A stretch of 64,000 nt of DNA from assembly GCA_035455745.1 (NCBI GenBank), contig DATIEP010000023.1, positions 44,101 through 108,100 of the forward strand. The letters are read 5' to 3'. Below, in pieces: positions 34,858 through 41,963 of this stretch (position 1 is the first letter of the stretch; each line of letters starts with the position of its first letter). The stretch is from JADGGM01 sp027307005 (lineage in GTDB: Bacteria; Gemmatimonadota; Gemmatimonadetes; Gemmatimonadales; Gemmatimonadaceae). Made by a program: the position numbers and the translations under genes. The notes under the pieces were generated by a model, which worked only from the letters and a program-made list of their open reading frames with translations, was not told the origin of the DNA and ran no database searches.

Positions 34858-34885
34858 ATACCGCCCGAGCTAACGTGCGGAGCCG
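34858..34885 (-). other. Half attC at the right border of the array
   Basis: ATACCGCCCGAGCTAACGTG closely resembles the left half of the attC at 15852 (GCCCGAGCTAAGGTGCGG). The partner half is missing; about 60 bases further the sequence is permease remnant. It marks where the array was cut or joined to its flank. Confidence 0.5.
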
Positions 34886-34943
34886 CAGGGTCAGAGCAAC
34901 ACGTTGACACAACATCGCCGCACCGCATCATCATTTCATTGCG

Positions 34944-35075
34944 GAGCGCACCGGCGACGATGAACACCGCCGTCGATCGACCGATGCCTAACGCGAGCCC
35001 GCCGCCTTCACGCACCTGCCGATCGTCTCCCAGGTGCGCGTCGTCACGTCCGGACCGAACGTCTTGGCAATGAGC
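34944..35075. repeat. Right copy of the array-flanking repeat
   Basis: Direct repeat of 30181-30234 and 30328-30402. It contains a permease remnant (coding LALGIGRSTAVFIVAGALRN on the minus strand) joined after only three bases to the 3' end of the complete DUF1697 gene; the 93-base segment with the permease start is deleted. Confidence 0.8.
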
Positions 35076-35515
35076 GCCATGAACGTCGGGGTGCCCGGCG
35101 TCGGCACGTACGCCGTGAAGGCCTCGCGTCCGCTGACCGCGAGAATGCGCACCCCGCCGAGCTCGATGGGCAGCGCGGCTGTCGCGCGGTGTGCGGCTCG
35201 CGCAAACGTGACGACGCGGCGGGCGTTAGGCGCGAGGCGGAACGGCGCGTACGGATCGTCGTCGAGCATCGCTTGTAAGTCCGACACAGGGCGCACGATC
35301 GTATAGAACGAGCGGCCAAGCGTCTTTGACATCGCCGCCTCCGCCTTTCGCTCGAGCGCCGACTCCGATGCGGCGCGCGCGCTGAAGACGACGTTGCCGC
35401 TGCCCAGCACCGTCGCCACATCCGCGAACGCCGCCGATTCGAACGCCCGCTTGAGCGCCGGCATCTTCGCATTCACCGGCATTACGCCGCGAAGAAACGC
35501 TACATAGCGTAGCAC
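34988..35515 (-). CDS. DUF1697 family protein
   Basis: 175 residues. The DUF1697 pattern is clear: MLRYVAFLRGVMPVNAKMPA at the N-terminus, VATVLGSGNVVFSA, then a second half to TPTFMALIAKTFGPDVTTRT and WETIGRCVKAAGSR. Start ATG 35515. The last residues differ from the remnant at 30312-30402 (KAAGSR against KAARDIE) because the repeat copy here is joined to permease sequence. Function unknown; the gene looks intact. It was originally coupled to the ADOP permease now at 27886-30315. Confidence 0.88.
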   Translation of the reverse strand: MLRYVAFLRGVMPVNAKMPALKRAFESAAFADVATVLGSGNVVFSARAASESALERKAEAAMSKTLGRSFYTIVRPVSDLQAMLDDDPYAPFRLAPNARRVVTFARAAHRATAALPIELGGVRILAVSGREAFTAYVPTPGTPTFMALIAKTFGPDVTTRTWETIGRCVKAAGSR

Positions 35516-35951
35516 GATTTCCTCCTATGGCACGATCTCGATTCGAACTCGAATGTCGGGAGCTCGTGTATTCGCTTCTGCTTACGCGGAATCATTAGTT
35601 CCACTCATTATATGGGACAGCCGCACGACCGCACCGCCCTTTCACGCGCACGCGCGTCAGTCAGGCCTGCTCCCAGTAAACGCCCGTCTCGAGCGGCTCC
35701 CCGCTCATCAGCGCTTGAAAGCGGGTCGGGGTAGCTCCCGATCTGTACTAACGCGTCGCTCGCTGCGTCTTCCAGCGGCTCACGAACGAACTGTTTTGAA
35801 GACCTTCCAGGCCGGCCACGGCGACATGGAGGTGGGCGACAACCCCGCCTCCTCCAGCATGTCCACCAGTCGCATGTACGCGTGTGCGGTTTCCGCCCGG
35901 AGTCTCCGAATCAGGAGTGTCGCCTGGCTTGCGCCTAACGACTACCGGCGG
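35516..35951. other. Gap holding a multiply frameshifted gene remnant
   Basis: No intact gene in 436 bases. The minus-strand remnant at 35661-35938 is listed separately. The rest (35516-35660) shows nothing I can identify. Confidence 0.5.
35661..35938 (-). pseudogene. Frameshifted gene remnant
   Basis: Three minus-strand pieces line up end to end. The first contains RRLRAETAHAYMRLVDMLEE then AGLSPTSMSPWPAWKVFK. After a shift the second reads QFVREPLEDAASDALVQIGS. After another shift the third reads RFQALMSGEPLETGVYWEQA and stops. Together they give about 90 residues of one protein with at least two frameshifts and no clear start. Family unknown. Confidence 0.5.
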
Positions 35952-36362
35952 CTACGTCGGCAAGCTGTATCGCAACACGAACGGGAAGTCGGCGCCATGC
36001 CCAACGGAAGACGCTCCTTCCCCCGTCAGGCCTCGAAGGTCGCCGGTGCCCGAGCCACGGACGACGGTGTACGACTCGTTCGCCTGCTTACCGTCGAACT
36101 CGCCGCTCCGTTGGAGGACGAATGTTCCCGACTTGCTACCGATCCGGCCAGTGAAGCGCTCCAACCCGACGAACAGCGCCGTGCCATCGCTTCGATACAT
36201 CATCACGTACTCGACCCGGCTGTCGCCTTCGATGTCCCCGGTGAAGCTCTTCTCGACGGTCGCCTTGGTCATCTTCGGCAGATTCGGGCCTTCGCTGTAC
36301 GGCGTTTCGTCCCAACTCTTGATCGCGAAGCGCGCATTCGCAGTGGCGTTCATGGTCGGCAT
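35952..36362 (-). CDS. DUF3224 family protein
   Basis: 136 residues; ATG 36362 or ATG 36353 (MNATANARFAIKSWDETPYS). The DUF3224 beta-barrel pattern is clear: FTGDIEGDSRVEYVMMYRSD, then GTALFVGLERFTGRIGSKSG, TFVLQRSGEFDGKQANESYT and RGLTGEG. Usually about 130 residues, so full length. Small lipocalin-like proteins of unknown function, sometimes linked to stress. Confidence 0.85.
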   Translation of the reverse strand: MPTMNATANARFAIKSWDETPYSEGPNLPKMTKATVEKSFTGDIEGDSRVEYVMMYRSDGTALFVGLERFTGRIGSKSGTFVLQRSGEFDGKQANESYTVVRGSGTGDLRGLTGEGASSVGHGADFPFVLRYSLPT

Positions 36363-36389
36363 TCCCGGGCAGAGGTCGGATGCACGTCC

Positions 36390-36941
36390 TTAGAATGTGA
36401 GATTGCGCGTAATGCGCCAGTGGCCATCGGCTTCGCGGCTCCACACCGTGAGGTAGGCCCCGCCCGAGCGCACCGACGGGCCGGTTCCGCTCGCGGGCGC
36501 CTGCGCGATCCACGCGTGGCCCCACTCCACGATGGTGGTCTTCGCGATCACCGTTAGGCCGCCCTGCACGACCTGGCCGCCGCGGATTGCCCGTAGATGT
36601 GGGAATCGGGACGCGTAGAGGCGAGCAATGGCATCCCGGCCGCGCGTCACACTCCCGTCGGCCGCAATGAACACCGCACTGTCCGCATACGCCGCGGTGA
36701 TCATCGCGGCGTCGTGGTGTGCGAGTCCGGGCACCCAGGCGGCGTTTCCGGCGTCGATGTCCGGTTTCGCGCTCGCCAGAATCACAGCCGTGTCGAACTG
36801 CACCCGCGCGCCGTCCATCTTTGCGTTAGGCGCTGCGCTTGCCTGCGCCTGAATGCCGGCGCGGGCCGTGAACGCCGCGCCGAGCACGGCGAGCATGAAG
36901 GCGCGCCGGAGTGAGCTGCTGCCTAACGTTCCAAGAATCAT
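36390..36941 (-). CDS. Exported SnoaL/DUF4440-like protein
   Basis: 183 residues with a signal peptide (AFMLAVLGAAFTARAGIQAQ). The mature domain is NTF2-like: DIDAGNAAWVPGLAHHDAAM, ITAAYADSAVFIAADGSVTR, GRDAIARLYASRF and YLTVWSREADGHWRITRNLT. Start ATG 36941 overlaps the stop of trmL by ATGA, which supports this start and translational coupling. Function unknown. Confidence 0.8.
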   Translation of the reverse strand: MILGTLGSSSLRRAFMLAVLGAAFTARAGIQAQASAAPNAKMDGARVQFDTAVILASAKPDIDAGNAAWVPGLAHHDAAMITAAYADSAVFIAADGSVTRGRDAIARLYASRFPHLRAIRGGQVVQGGLTVIAKTTIVEWGHAWIAQAPASGTGPSVRSGGAYLTVWSREADGHWRITRNLTF

Positions 36942-37441
36942 CGCGTCATCGCCTCCCGTTGTCGCAACACCTCGTACAGCGCCAGCGCGACACTCGTCGA
37001 CAAATTGAGCGAACGCACCAGCGGCGAGAACATGGGCATTCGCAGAAACCGATCACGATATCGCTCGTGCAGCCCCGGCGGCAGTCCCGCCGTTTCCCGG
37101 CCGAACACGAGCACCACGCTTTTCGCCGCGCCGAGCGGCGCGTCCCAATAGAGGCGCTCGGCCTTCGTCGAAAAAAAGTACGCATCGCCGAGGTCCGGCA
37201 ACTCGCGCTCGAACGCATCCCAGCTCGGCCAGACGTGCAGATCGACGTGCTCCCAATAGTCGAGTCCGGCACGCTTCACCTCGCGCTCGTCGAGCGAAAA
37301 GCCGAGGGGTTCGATGAGATGCAGCGTACTGCCCGTTGCCAGACACGTGCGGCCGGCATTGCCGGTATTCCAGTGAATTTCGGGCTGCACCAGGACGACA
37401 TGCGTGGCCGCACCCGGCGGCCGGGCGATGCGCCGGCTCAT
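36938..37441 (-). CDS. trmL: tRNA (cytidine/uridine-34 2'-O)-methyltransferase
   Basis: 167 residues from ATG 37441. A SPOUT methyltransferase of the TrmL type, which adds a 2'-O-methyl group to the wobble base of tRNA-Leu using S-adenosylmethionine. Family marks in order: QPEIHWNTGNAGRTCLATGS, LHLIEPLGFSLDEREVKRAG, LVFGRETAGLP, and the knot motif MFSPLVRSLNLSTSVALALY. Slightly longer than the E. coli protein (157). First gene of a two-gene unit with the DUF4440-like gene (ATGA overlap). Confidence 0.93.
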   Translation of the reverse strand: MSRRIARPPGAATHVVLVQPEIHWNTGNAGRTCLATGSTLHLIEPLGFSLDEREVKRAGLDYWEHVDLHVWPSWDAFERELPDLGDAYFFSTKAERLYWDAPLGAAKSVVLVFGRETAGLPPGLHERYRDRFLRMPMFSPLVRSLNLSTSVALALYEVLRQREAMTR

Positions 37442-37448
37442 ACCTGCG

Positions 37449-38081
37449 TTAGGCACGAGCCCGTTGTCCGGCATCGCCGTCCCGCTGCGGCGTCCGCACG
37501 TGACTTCTCGGAATGCTCAGCGAGGCCTCGTGGTGTTCGATGTCGACGAACCACCGGCCGTCGCGAAGCCGCATACTCAGTTGCTCCACCGGACGTGCGA
37601 ACGAGCGCATCTCGCTCGAGCGGTGTGTCCGATACAGGATCTGAGCCGCGAATGCGCCGTCCGCGATCGCCGCCAATATCTCGCGCGCCGGCGTCTCGGA
37701 GCCGGTGTCGTCCGGTGCGCTCCCGTGCTGATGTTCGAACGACGCAGCAACGAATTGCTCCGGCGTGAGGGCAGCGAACTCGGCGAGCGTCGAGACGCCG
37801 CGGACGCCATTCAGCGGCGTCGATCCAAAACGCTGCAGTTGAGCCGAGCCCGACGTCATGCGGATCTCGAACGCGGCGGGCGCATCGGGCGGTGTCGGTC
37901 GAACGGATTGCATCGCGGCCCAACCGAGGAGCACCGTCAGCGCCGTGTCCCGGCAGCGGAGCGCCGTCTCCGGATCGACGGCGTGCGCCGCGGCAGCCCA
38001 GCGTTGGGCGTCGATGTCTCCGAAGAAGGCGGTTGCGGCATCGACCGCCGCGCGCAGCGGATCGGGTTCGCTCGTCGTCAC
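37449..38081 (-). CDS. Hypothetical protein
   Basis: 210 residues from ATG 38081 (MTTSEPDPLRAAVDAATAFF). It is soluble, without a signal peptide, and the middle to C-terminal part looks NTF2-like (EILAAIADGAFAAQILYRTH, then LSMRLRDGRWFVDIEHHEAS). I cannot assign it to a family with confidence. It ends 8 bases upstream of trmL on the same strand, so it is likely in the same operon. The stop TAA lies in a GTTAGGC word. Confidence 0.75.
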   Translation of the reverse strand: MTTSEPDPLRAAVDAATAFFGDIDAQRWAAAAHAVDPETALRCRDTALTVLLGWAAMQSVRPTPPDAPAAFEIRMTSGSAQLQRFGSTPLNGVRGVSTLAEFAALTPEQFVAASFEHQHGSAPDDTGSETPAREILAAIADGAFAAQILYRTHRSSEMRSFARPVEQLSMRLRDGRWFVDIEHHEASLSIPRSHVRTPQRDGDAGQRARA

Positions 38082-38118
38082 CGGCGGCAGGCCTACCTGT
38101 TCGAGTGCCTGGCGACGA

Positions 38119-38631
38119 TCACGAGGAATCGCGAAGCATGAAACCGATACCGGCCACGATCGCGACGAGCCCGGCGCCGAGCAGCCAGTGCATCATGCGA
38201 CGCTCCGACGCATGGGCGTCGGCGAGCCACGGCCGAACATCTGCCTCACTGAACCCCGGTCCACCGTCCGCTCGCTCGAGCGCCCATACTTTCTGCGTGT
38301 ATCCATCGTAATGGACAATCACACGCGTGCCGACCGGAATCGCATGGACGCGCTGATCCGCTTCGGACACTCCCGGCCCGTACATTTGCACTTGCTCGGT
38401 CTGCGGCATGGTGTCGAGCCAAGCGCCGACGCGTCTGCTGTCGACACGATCCCTGACCGTGTACACCCCGGTCACAACGCCGCTCAGCGTGGCGAGCGAA
38501 TGATAGTCGCTGCCTTCGCCGGTGCGAGAATTGAGCGCGTTGATACCGGCGTAGACGAGCAGCAGGAGGCCGATCGGTAGGAGCCACGCACCCAGTGGCA
38601 TGTCGGGCATGTCTTCGCTCAACAGACCCAT
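38119..38631 (-). CDS. Two-helix membrane protein, DUF3592-like
   Basis: 170 residues from ATG 38631; ATG 38610 and ATG 38601 are alternatives. One helix near the N-terminus (LGAWLLPIGLLLLVYAGINA) and one near the C-terminus (HWLLGAGLVAIVAGIGFML) flank a soluble domain of strands (SGVVTGVYTVRDRVDSRRVG; RVIVHYDGYTQKVWALERAD). The layout resembles DUF3592-type proteins but the match is not certain. Divergent from cutC. Confidence 0.6.
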   Translation of the reverse strand: MGLLSEDMPDMPLGAWLLPIGLLLLVYAGINALNSRTGEGSDYHSLATLSGVVTGVYTVRDRVDSRRVGAWLDTMPQTEQVQMYGPGVSEADQRVHAIPVGTRVIVHYDGYTQKVWALERADGGPGFSEADVRPWLADAHASERRMMHWLLGAGLVAIVAGIGFMLRDSS

Positions 38632-38770
38632 GTGGCCTCGTTGGGCAACCGGTAACGGGCTAACGCGCACTGGCGCGACGGACGCGCACACATCATATCG
38701 CACCGCGCCCGCCGGCGCAATTCCATATACTCCTAACGCGCCTGCGCCAACGCCGAGGCACTCTTCCACA

Positions 38771-39433
38771 ATGACAGGCACCTTGTTCGAAGCATGCGTC
38801 GAGACACTGGCCGAGACTCGCGAGGCCGCGGCGCGGGGCGCGGATCGCATCGAGCTGTGCAGCGACCTCGCACACGACGGCTGCACGCCTCCGTTAGACG
38901 TCGTGGCGCAGTGCTGCCGCGCCGTCGACATCCCGGTGATCGCGATGGTACGGCCGCGCCCCGGCGACTTCACGTATACCCGTGCCGAGGTCGACGCGAT
39001 GTGCGGCACCATGCGCGACCTCGCCGCGCGCGGCGCGGCCGGATTCGCGACTGGCGCGCTGTCGAGTCACCAGGGCATCGATGCCGCGGCGACGGGCCGC
39101 CTCGTCGCCGCCGCGACCGCACTGCCGGTCACGTTCCATCGGGCGTTCGATCAGTCAGGCAATCTCGATGACGCGCTCGAGGCGCTCATCGACCTCGGCG
39201 TGCGACGCGTCCTCACATCGGGCGGTGCGGCCACGGCGCTGGCAGGCGCGGACGCGCTGAAACGGTTGGTCGACCGCGCGGCAGGCCGCATCGAGATCGT
39301 CGCCGCCGGCGGTATCCGTCCGCCTAACGTCGAGCGGGTGATCGCGGCGACCCGGGCGCCCGCGGTGCACGCCCGATGGACCGGCTGGCTCGGTGATGAT
39401 GGCGGCATCCCCGCCCGTGTCGTACGTTGGTGA
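38771..39433 (+). CDS. cutC: CutC family copper homeostasis protein
   Basis: 220-residue TIM-barrel protein. Start ATG 38771 (MTGTLFEACVETLAETREAA). Family motifs: GADRIELCSDLAHDGCTPPL, VIAMVRPRPGDFTYT, VTFHRAFDQSGN, RRVLTSGGAATAL and VAAGGIRPPNV. CutC is linked to cytoplasmic copper homeostasis, though its catalytic role is unsettled. Slightly shorter than E. coli CutC (248). The stop overlaps the start of the MFS transporter (GTGA), suggesting a shared operon. Confidence 0.92.
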   Translation: MTGTLFEACVETLAETREAAARGADRIELCSDLAHDGCTPPLDVVAQCCRAVDIPVIAMVRPRPGDFTYTRAEVDAMCGTMRDLAARGAAGFATGALSSHQGIDAAATGRLVAAATALPVTFHRAFDQSGNLDDALEALIDLGVRRVLTSGGAATALAGADALKRLVDRAAGRIEIVAAGGIRPPNVERVIAATRAPAVHARWTGWLGDDGGIPARVVRW

Positions 39434-40719
39434 CCATGGCCGAGCTCACCGAAGCGGGACGCCCATCGCCTGACGCCGCCGGGTCCGACGACTCGGGGAT
39501 GGTCGCGTTCTACCGCGGCATGACCGCGGTCGAGCGGCGCACGATGTTCGCCTGCGCGCTCGGCTTCGCGCTCGACGGACTCGATTTCACGATCTATACG
39601 CTGGTGTTAGGCACCGTGATCGCGGTCTGGCACGTCGGCCGCGGACCGGCCGGACTCACGGTCACGGCGACGCTCGTGTGCTCGGCGATTGGCGGATGGA
39701 TCGCCGGATACGTGTCCGACCACGTCGGGCGCGTGCGCGCCCTGCAGCTCACCGTGTTGTGGTTCGCGGTCTTCAGTCTGCTCTCGGCCGTCTCGCAGAG
39801 CTTCACGCAGCTCGCGCTCAGCCGGGCATTGCTCGGGTTCGGATTCGGAGGCGAGTGGACGGCCGGTGCGGCGCTCATGAGCGAAGTGGTTCGGCCGCGC
39901 TACCGCGGGCGCGCCGTCGGTTCGGTGCAGTCCGGATGGGCGGTCGGTTGGGGCGGCGCCGTGATCCTGCAAGCGATCGTGTATTCGCTCGTCCCCGACC
40001 GGGAAGCCTGGCGGTGGATGTTCGCGCTCGGCTTCATTCCGGCGCTGTACGTGTTGTTCGTTCGGCGATACATCGAGGAGCCGCCGGTCGCCAGCCGCGC
40101 GCGCGCGGAATCGATGGGCTCGGTAGTGGACATCTTCAAACCCGATCTCCTCAAGACCACCGTGCTGGCCGCGTTGCTCGGCACCGGCGCGCAGGGCGGC
40201 TATTACGCCGTCAACACCTGGGTGCCGGTGTTTCTCCAATCCGAGCGACACCTGAGCATCGTCGGGTCCACCGGCTACCTCGCGTTTCTCGTCCTCGGGG
40301 CGTTCGCCGGCTATATCACCGGCGCGTGGCTCGCCGATCGCATCGGCCGGCGACCTCTCTTTCTCCTGTTCGCTGTCGGCGCGCTCGTCATGACGCTCGT
40401 CTACACCCGTGCGCCGTTGACTAACGGAATGCTCTGGATCCTCGGCTTCCCGCTGGGGTTCGTCGTGTCGGGATACTTCGCCGGCGTCGGCGCCTTCTTC
40501 GCCGAGCTCTTTCCGACGCGCGTGCGCGGTTCGGCCATGGGGTTCGCGTACAACTTCGGCCGGGGCATCGGTGCCATGTTCCCTGCGTTAGTCGGGTACC
40601 TTTCGGCGACCATGCCGCTGTCGCGCGCCATCGCCATCTTCGCGGCCATCGCGTACAGCCTCATGGGCATCGCCGCATACCTGCTGCCCGAGACGCGCGG
40701 AAACCCGCTGGCATCGTAA
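39430..40719 (+). CDS. MFS transporter (AAHS/SHS type)
   Basis: 429 residues from GTG 39430, which overlaps the cutC stop; ATG 39436 is the alternative. Twelve helices in two six-helix halves. The family loop between helices 2 and 3 is GYVSDHVGRVRAL, and FGFGGEWTAGAALMSEVVRP is the usual signature of aromatic-acid/lactate-type transporters. GAWLADRIGRRPL is the matching loop in the second half. Proton-coupled uptake of an organic acid is likely; the substrate cannot be read from sequence. Its coupling to cutC is unusual. Confidence 0.9.
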   Translation: MTMAELTEAGRPSPDAAGSDDSGMVAFYRGMTAVERRTMFACALGFALDGLDFTIYTLVLGTVIAVWHVGRGPAGLTVTATLVCSAIGGWIAGYVSDHVGRVRALQLTVLWFAVFSLLSAVSQSFTQLALSRALLGFGFGGEWTAGAALMSEVVRPRYRGRAVGSVQSGWAVGWGGAVILQAIVYSLVPDREAWRWMFALGFIPALYVLFVRRYIEEPPVASRARAESMGSVVDIFKPDLLKTTVLAALLGTGAQGGYYAVNTWVPVFLQSERHLSIVGSTGYLAFLVLGAFAGYITGAWLADRIGRRPLFLLFAVGALVMTLVYTRAPLTNGMLWILGFPLGFVVSGYFAGVGAFFAELFPTRVRGSAMGFAYNFGRGIGAMFPALVGYLSATMPLSRAIAIFAAIAYSLMGIAAYLLPETRGNPLAS

Positions 40720-40917
40720 GCCACTCCGCCGGTGTCTGCCCCGATCGTCAAGACAGCGCCCGGGGTTGGAGCCGGGCAACGAAACGACGAATGGCGGCGG
40801 GCGTCTATCCGCCATACATCTGTGCGCAGCCCGCTCGCCGCCCTCCCCCAGCACTGACGCGCGTTCCATCTCGAGCCCCGGCGCCATCGCCTAACTGAGG
40901 ACGGGCCGTCCGCCGAA

Positions 40918-41403
40918 TCAACCGACCGCTTTCTTGATCAGCGCAACAATTCGCGGTTCATCCGCTGCCGTCAGCTGCCGCACCGCAAATCCGGTTGCCC
41001 ACACGTTGCCATCGTCGAGCTTCGCTTTGTCGCTGAAGCCGAGCGTCGCATACCGCGTCTTGAACCGCTGCGCCGGCTGAAAGAAGCACACGACGTCGCC
41101 GTCCCTGGCGTACGACGGCATCCCGTACCAGAGCCGTGGCGTCAGGTTCGGTGCACTCGCCATGATGAGGTCATGCAGTTTACGGCCTAACGCACGATCA
41201 GGCTCGGCCATCGCGCCGATCTTGTCGAGCACCAGGGCGTTGCCGCCCTGCCCCGTTGTCTGCCCGGCGCGCTCGGCCTTCACCTCCTGCACGCGATCGC
41301 GCATCGCTGCGCGTTCTTCCGCATTGAACACGTTCGCACCGGTGCTGCTCGGCCGCTTCACTGCTTTCGGTTTGTGCGCTGGCGCAGATTTCTTTTTAGG
41401 CAT
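40918..41403 (-). CDS. DUF1801 family protein
   Basis: 161 residues from ATG 41403 (MPKKKSAPAHKPKAVKRPSS); the frame extends upstream but this lysine-rich start is natural. The DUF1801/YdhG pattern is present: LHDLIMASAPNLTPRLWYGM then PSYARDGDVVCFFQPAQRFK and YATLGFSDKAKLDDGNVWAT. A cytoplasmic YdhG-like protein with a basic, disordered N-terminus. Function unknown. Confidence 0.85.
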   Translation of the reverse strand: MPKKKSAPAHKPKAVKRPSSTGANVFNAEERAAMRDRVQEVKAERAGQTTGQGGNALVLDKIGAMAEPDRALGRKLHDLIMASAPNLTPRLWYGMPSYARDGDVVCFFQPAQRFKTRYATLGFSDKAKLDDGNVWATGFAVRQLTAADEPRIVALIKKAVG

Positions 41404-41639
41404 TGGGGCGTCGGACCTCGTCGCAAGTCGTGGAAGACGGCTGCAAGTACCGCCGGGCGTCCGGCGTTGGAGCACCATTGTAACGCGCCACAACCCGGAC
41501 GCCAACGCGACCGAACACACCGGCTCCGGTGTGCGACGCATGGCTTCCGACCTGTTCAGTTCGCTCACCACGGCTGGATGATGGCGGAGCTTGCTCGAAC
41601 GAGTCGGCTCGATCCACCGCGGCTACGCATTCCGGCATC

Positions 41640-41963
41640 TCAGTGCCGCTCCCACCGCATTTCCATTCCATCCTGCGAGCCGAGCACCTGGCGCAGGAGC
41701 GCGACGAGCGTTGCCGGTGCACCGTCGTCCTCGAGCATCTCGATGGTCGCCGAGTCGAAGTAGTAGTCCTGGTCGGTCGGCGACTCCTCCTCGAGCTCAT
41801 CGACCAGGAACTTCAAATCGTCATCGTCGATCGTGCCGAGGAGCGCGTTGGTGGTCTTGTCGCGAAGCTGAATCAAGGAACCTCCGTCATGCTCGAGTAG
41901 TTTGGAATCGGTCGCGAAATCTCGCTCGTGTGCACGCGAAGCGCGAATGTCGACCGTCATCAT
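41640..41963 (-). CDS. Small acidic conserved protein
   Basis: 107 residues from ATG 41963 (MMTVDIRASRAHERDFATDS). The segment IQLRDKTTNALLGTIDDDDL, then FLVDELEEESPTDQDYYFDS and a C-terminal helix, matches a family of ~100-residue acidic proteins seen in several phyla, sometimes labelled galactosyldiacylglycerol synthase without support. It shares its frame with the esterase upstream, but the ATG overlaps the stop of the membrane ORF 41960-42211 (ATGA), which favours an independent start. Confidence 0.55.
   Translation of the reverse strand: MMTVDIRASRAHERDFATDSKLLEHDGGSLIQLRDKTTNALLGTIDDDDLKFLVDELEEESPTDQDYYFDSATIEMLEDDGAPATLVALLRQVLGSQDGMEMRWERH

Noticed and set aside
34842..35015. Upstream start for the TPR-like frame
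   Set aside because: This stretch encodes a permease remnant (LALGIGRSTAVF) and attC half-site sequence; ATG 34841 is the first plausible start.
38600..38770. Upstream extension of the cutC frame
   Set aside because: The 57 extra residues are not CutC-like and overlap the divergent membrane gene; ATG 38771 begins the family sequence.
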